Source of the DNA: Lachnospiraceae bacterium
Lineage (GTDB): Bacteria > Bacillota_A > Clostridia > Lachnospirales > Lachnospiraceae
NCBI GenBank assembly: GCA_017960415.1
Contig: JAGCZE010000280.1
Coordinates: 1-6,803 of the forward strand
Direction: 5' to 3'
DNA length: 6,803 nt
The notes under the pieces are model-generated. The model saw only the letters and a list, made by a program, of their open reading frames with translations. It did no database searches and was not told where the DNA came from. This document shows positions 6,649-6,803 of the stretch, in pieces (within the stretch, counting starts at the first letter, position 1; each line of letters starts with the position of its first letter). The translations under genes were made by a program, and so were the position numbers.

Positions 6649-6803
6649 ATTTCAATTCCTTTGAGTTTCTGGTCTTCCTGCCTGTTGTGCTGTTGTTCTA
6701 CCGGATCATCCCTTACAGATTCAGGTGGATACTGCTTCTTGCCGCCAGCTATTATTTTTATATGAGCTGGAACGCGAAGTTTATATTTCTGATCATCGCA
6801 ACA
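6645..6803 (+). CDS. MBOAT family O-acyltransferase (DltB/AlgI-like), 3'-partial
   Basis: Only the first 53 codons are present; the gene runs off the window. The start NSFEFLVFLPVVLLFYRIIP, followed by a basic YRFRW and then LLLAASYYFYMSWNAKFI, is the characteristic N-terminus of bacterial MBOAT proteins of the AlgI/DltB/PatA group. It comprises one hydrophobic segment (about 8-22), a short basic loop, and the start of a second with the SYYFYMSWN signature. These integral membrane enzymes transfer an acyl group from a cytosolic thioester donor to a sugar or polymer outside the membrane. The catalytic histidine region lies downstream and cannot be checked here. The ATGA overlap and strong ribosome binding site place it in one operon with the ligase, which probably supplies the activated acyl group. 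Confidence 0.9.
   Translation, partial: MNFNSFEFLVFLPVVLLFYRIIPYRFRWILLLAASYYFYMSWNAKFIFLIIAT

Overview
The window looks like chromosomal DNA of a gut or rumen clostridium, probably Lachnospiraceae or a close relative. This is inferred from the moderate GC content, strong AGGAGG-type ribosome binding sites, use of TTG as a start, and a very large protein that I recognise from memory as DUF5057-like, a family found mainly in those bacteria. All real genes lie on the + strand. I see no rRNA, tRNA, CRISPR array, IS element or phage gene.

Region 1 (1-4878) is one long reading frame of about 1,625 codons, open from the first base and broken once by a TAG at 3241-3243. The part before the TAG (1080 codons, 5' end outside the window) and the part after it (to 4878) share a frame with no shift. 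Motifs that I associate with a single DUF5057 protein lie on both sides. The most economical reading is one gene with an in-frame amber codon, which could be a nonsense mutation, a read-through site or a base error. The protein looks like a large secreted or surface protein, but its function is unknown.

Region 2 (4879-4999) is the only real intergenic gap. It holds a plausible sigma-A-type promoter, a strong GC-rich hairpin without a U-tract, and an 11-bp inverted repeat whose downstream arm overlaps that hairpin, so two alternative folds are possible.

Region 3 (5000-6803) is a tightly coupled operon: a class I adenylate-forming acid ligase, an 80-residue protein with three predicted membrane segments (TTG start in a TTGA overlap), and the first 53 codons of an MBOAT O-acyltransferase (ATGA overlap). 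The layout resembles the dltA-dltB logic: acid activation in the cytosol, then transfer across the membrane by an MBOAT protein onto a surface polymer. The ligase lacks the usual amino-acid-binding aspartate region and has an acyl-CoA-synthetase-like LPLFHIYGL motif, so the donor is more likely a simple carboxylic acid than D-alanine. A carrier protein and an SGNH or DltD-like partner would be expected just past the window end.
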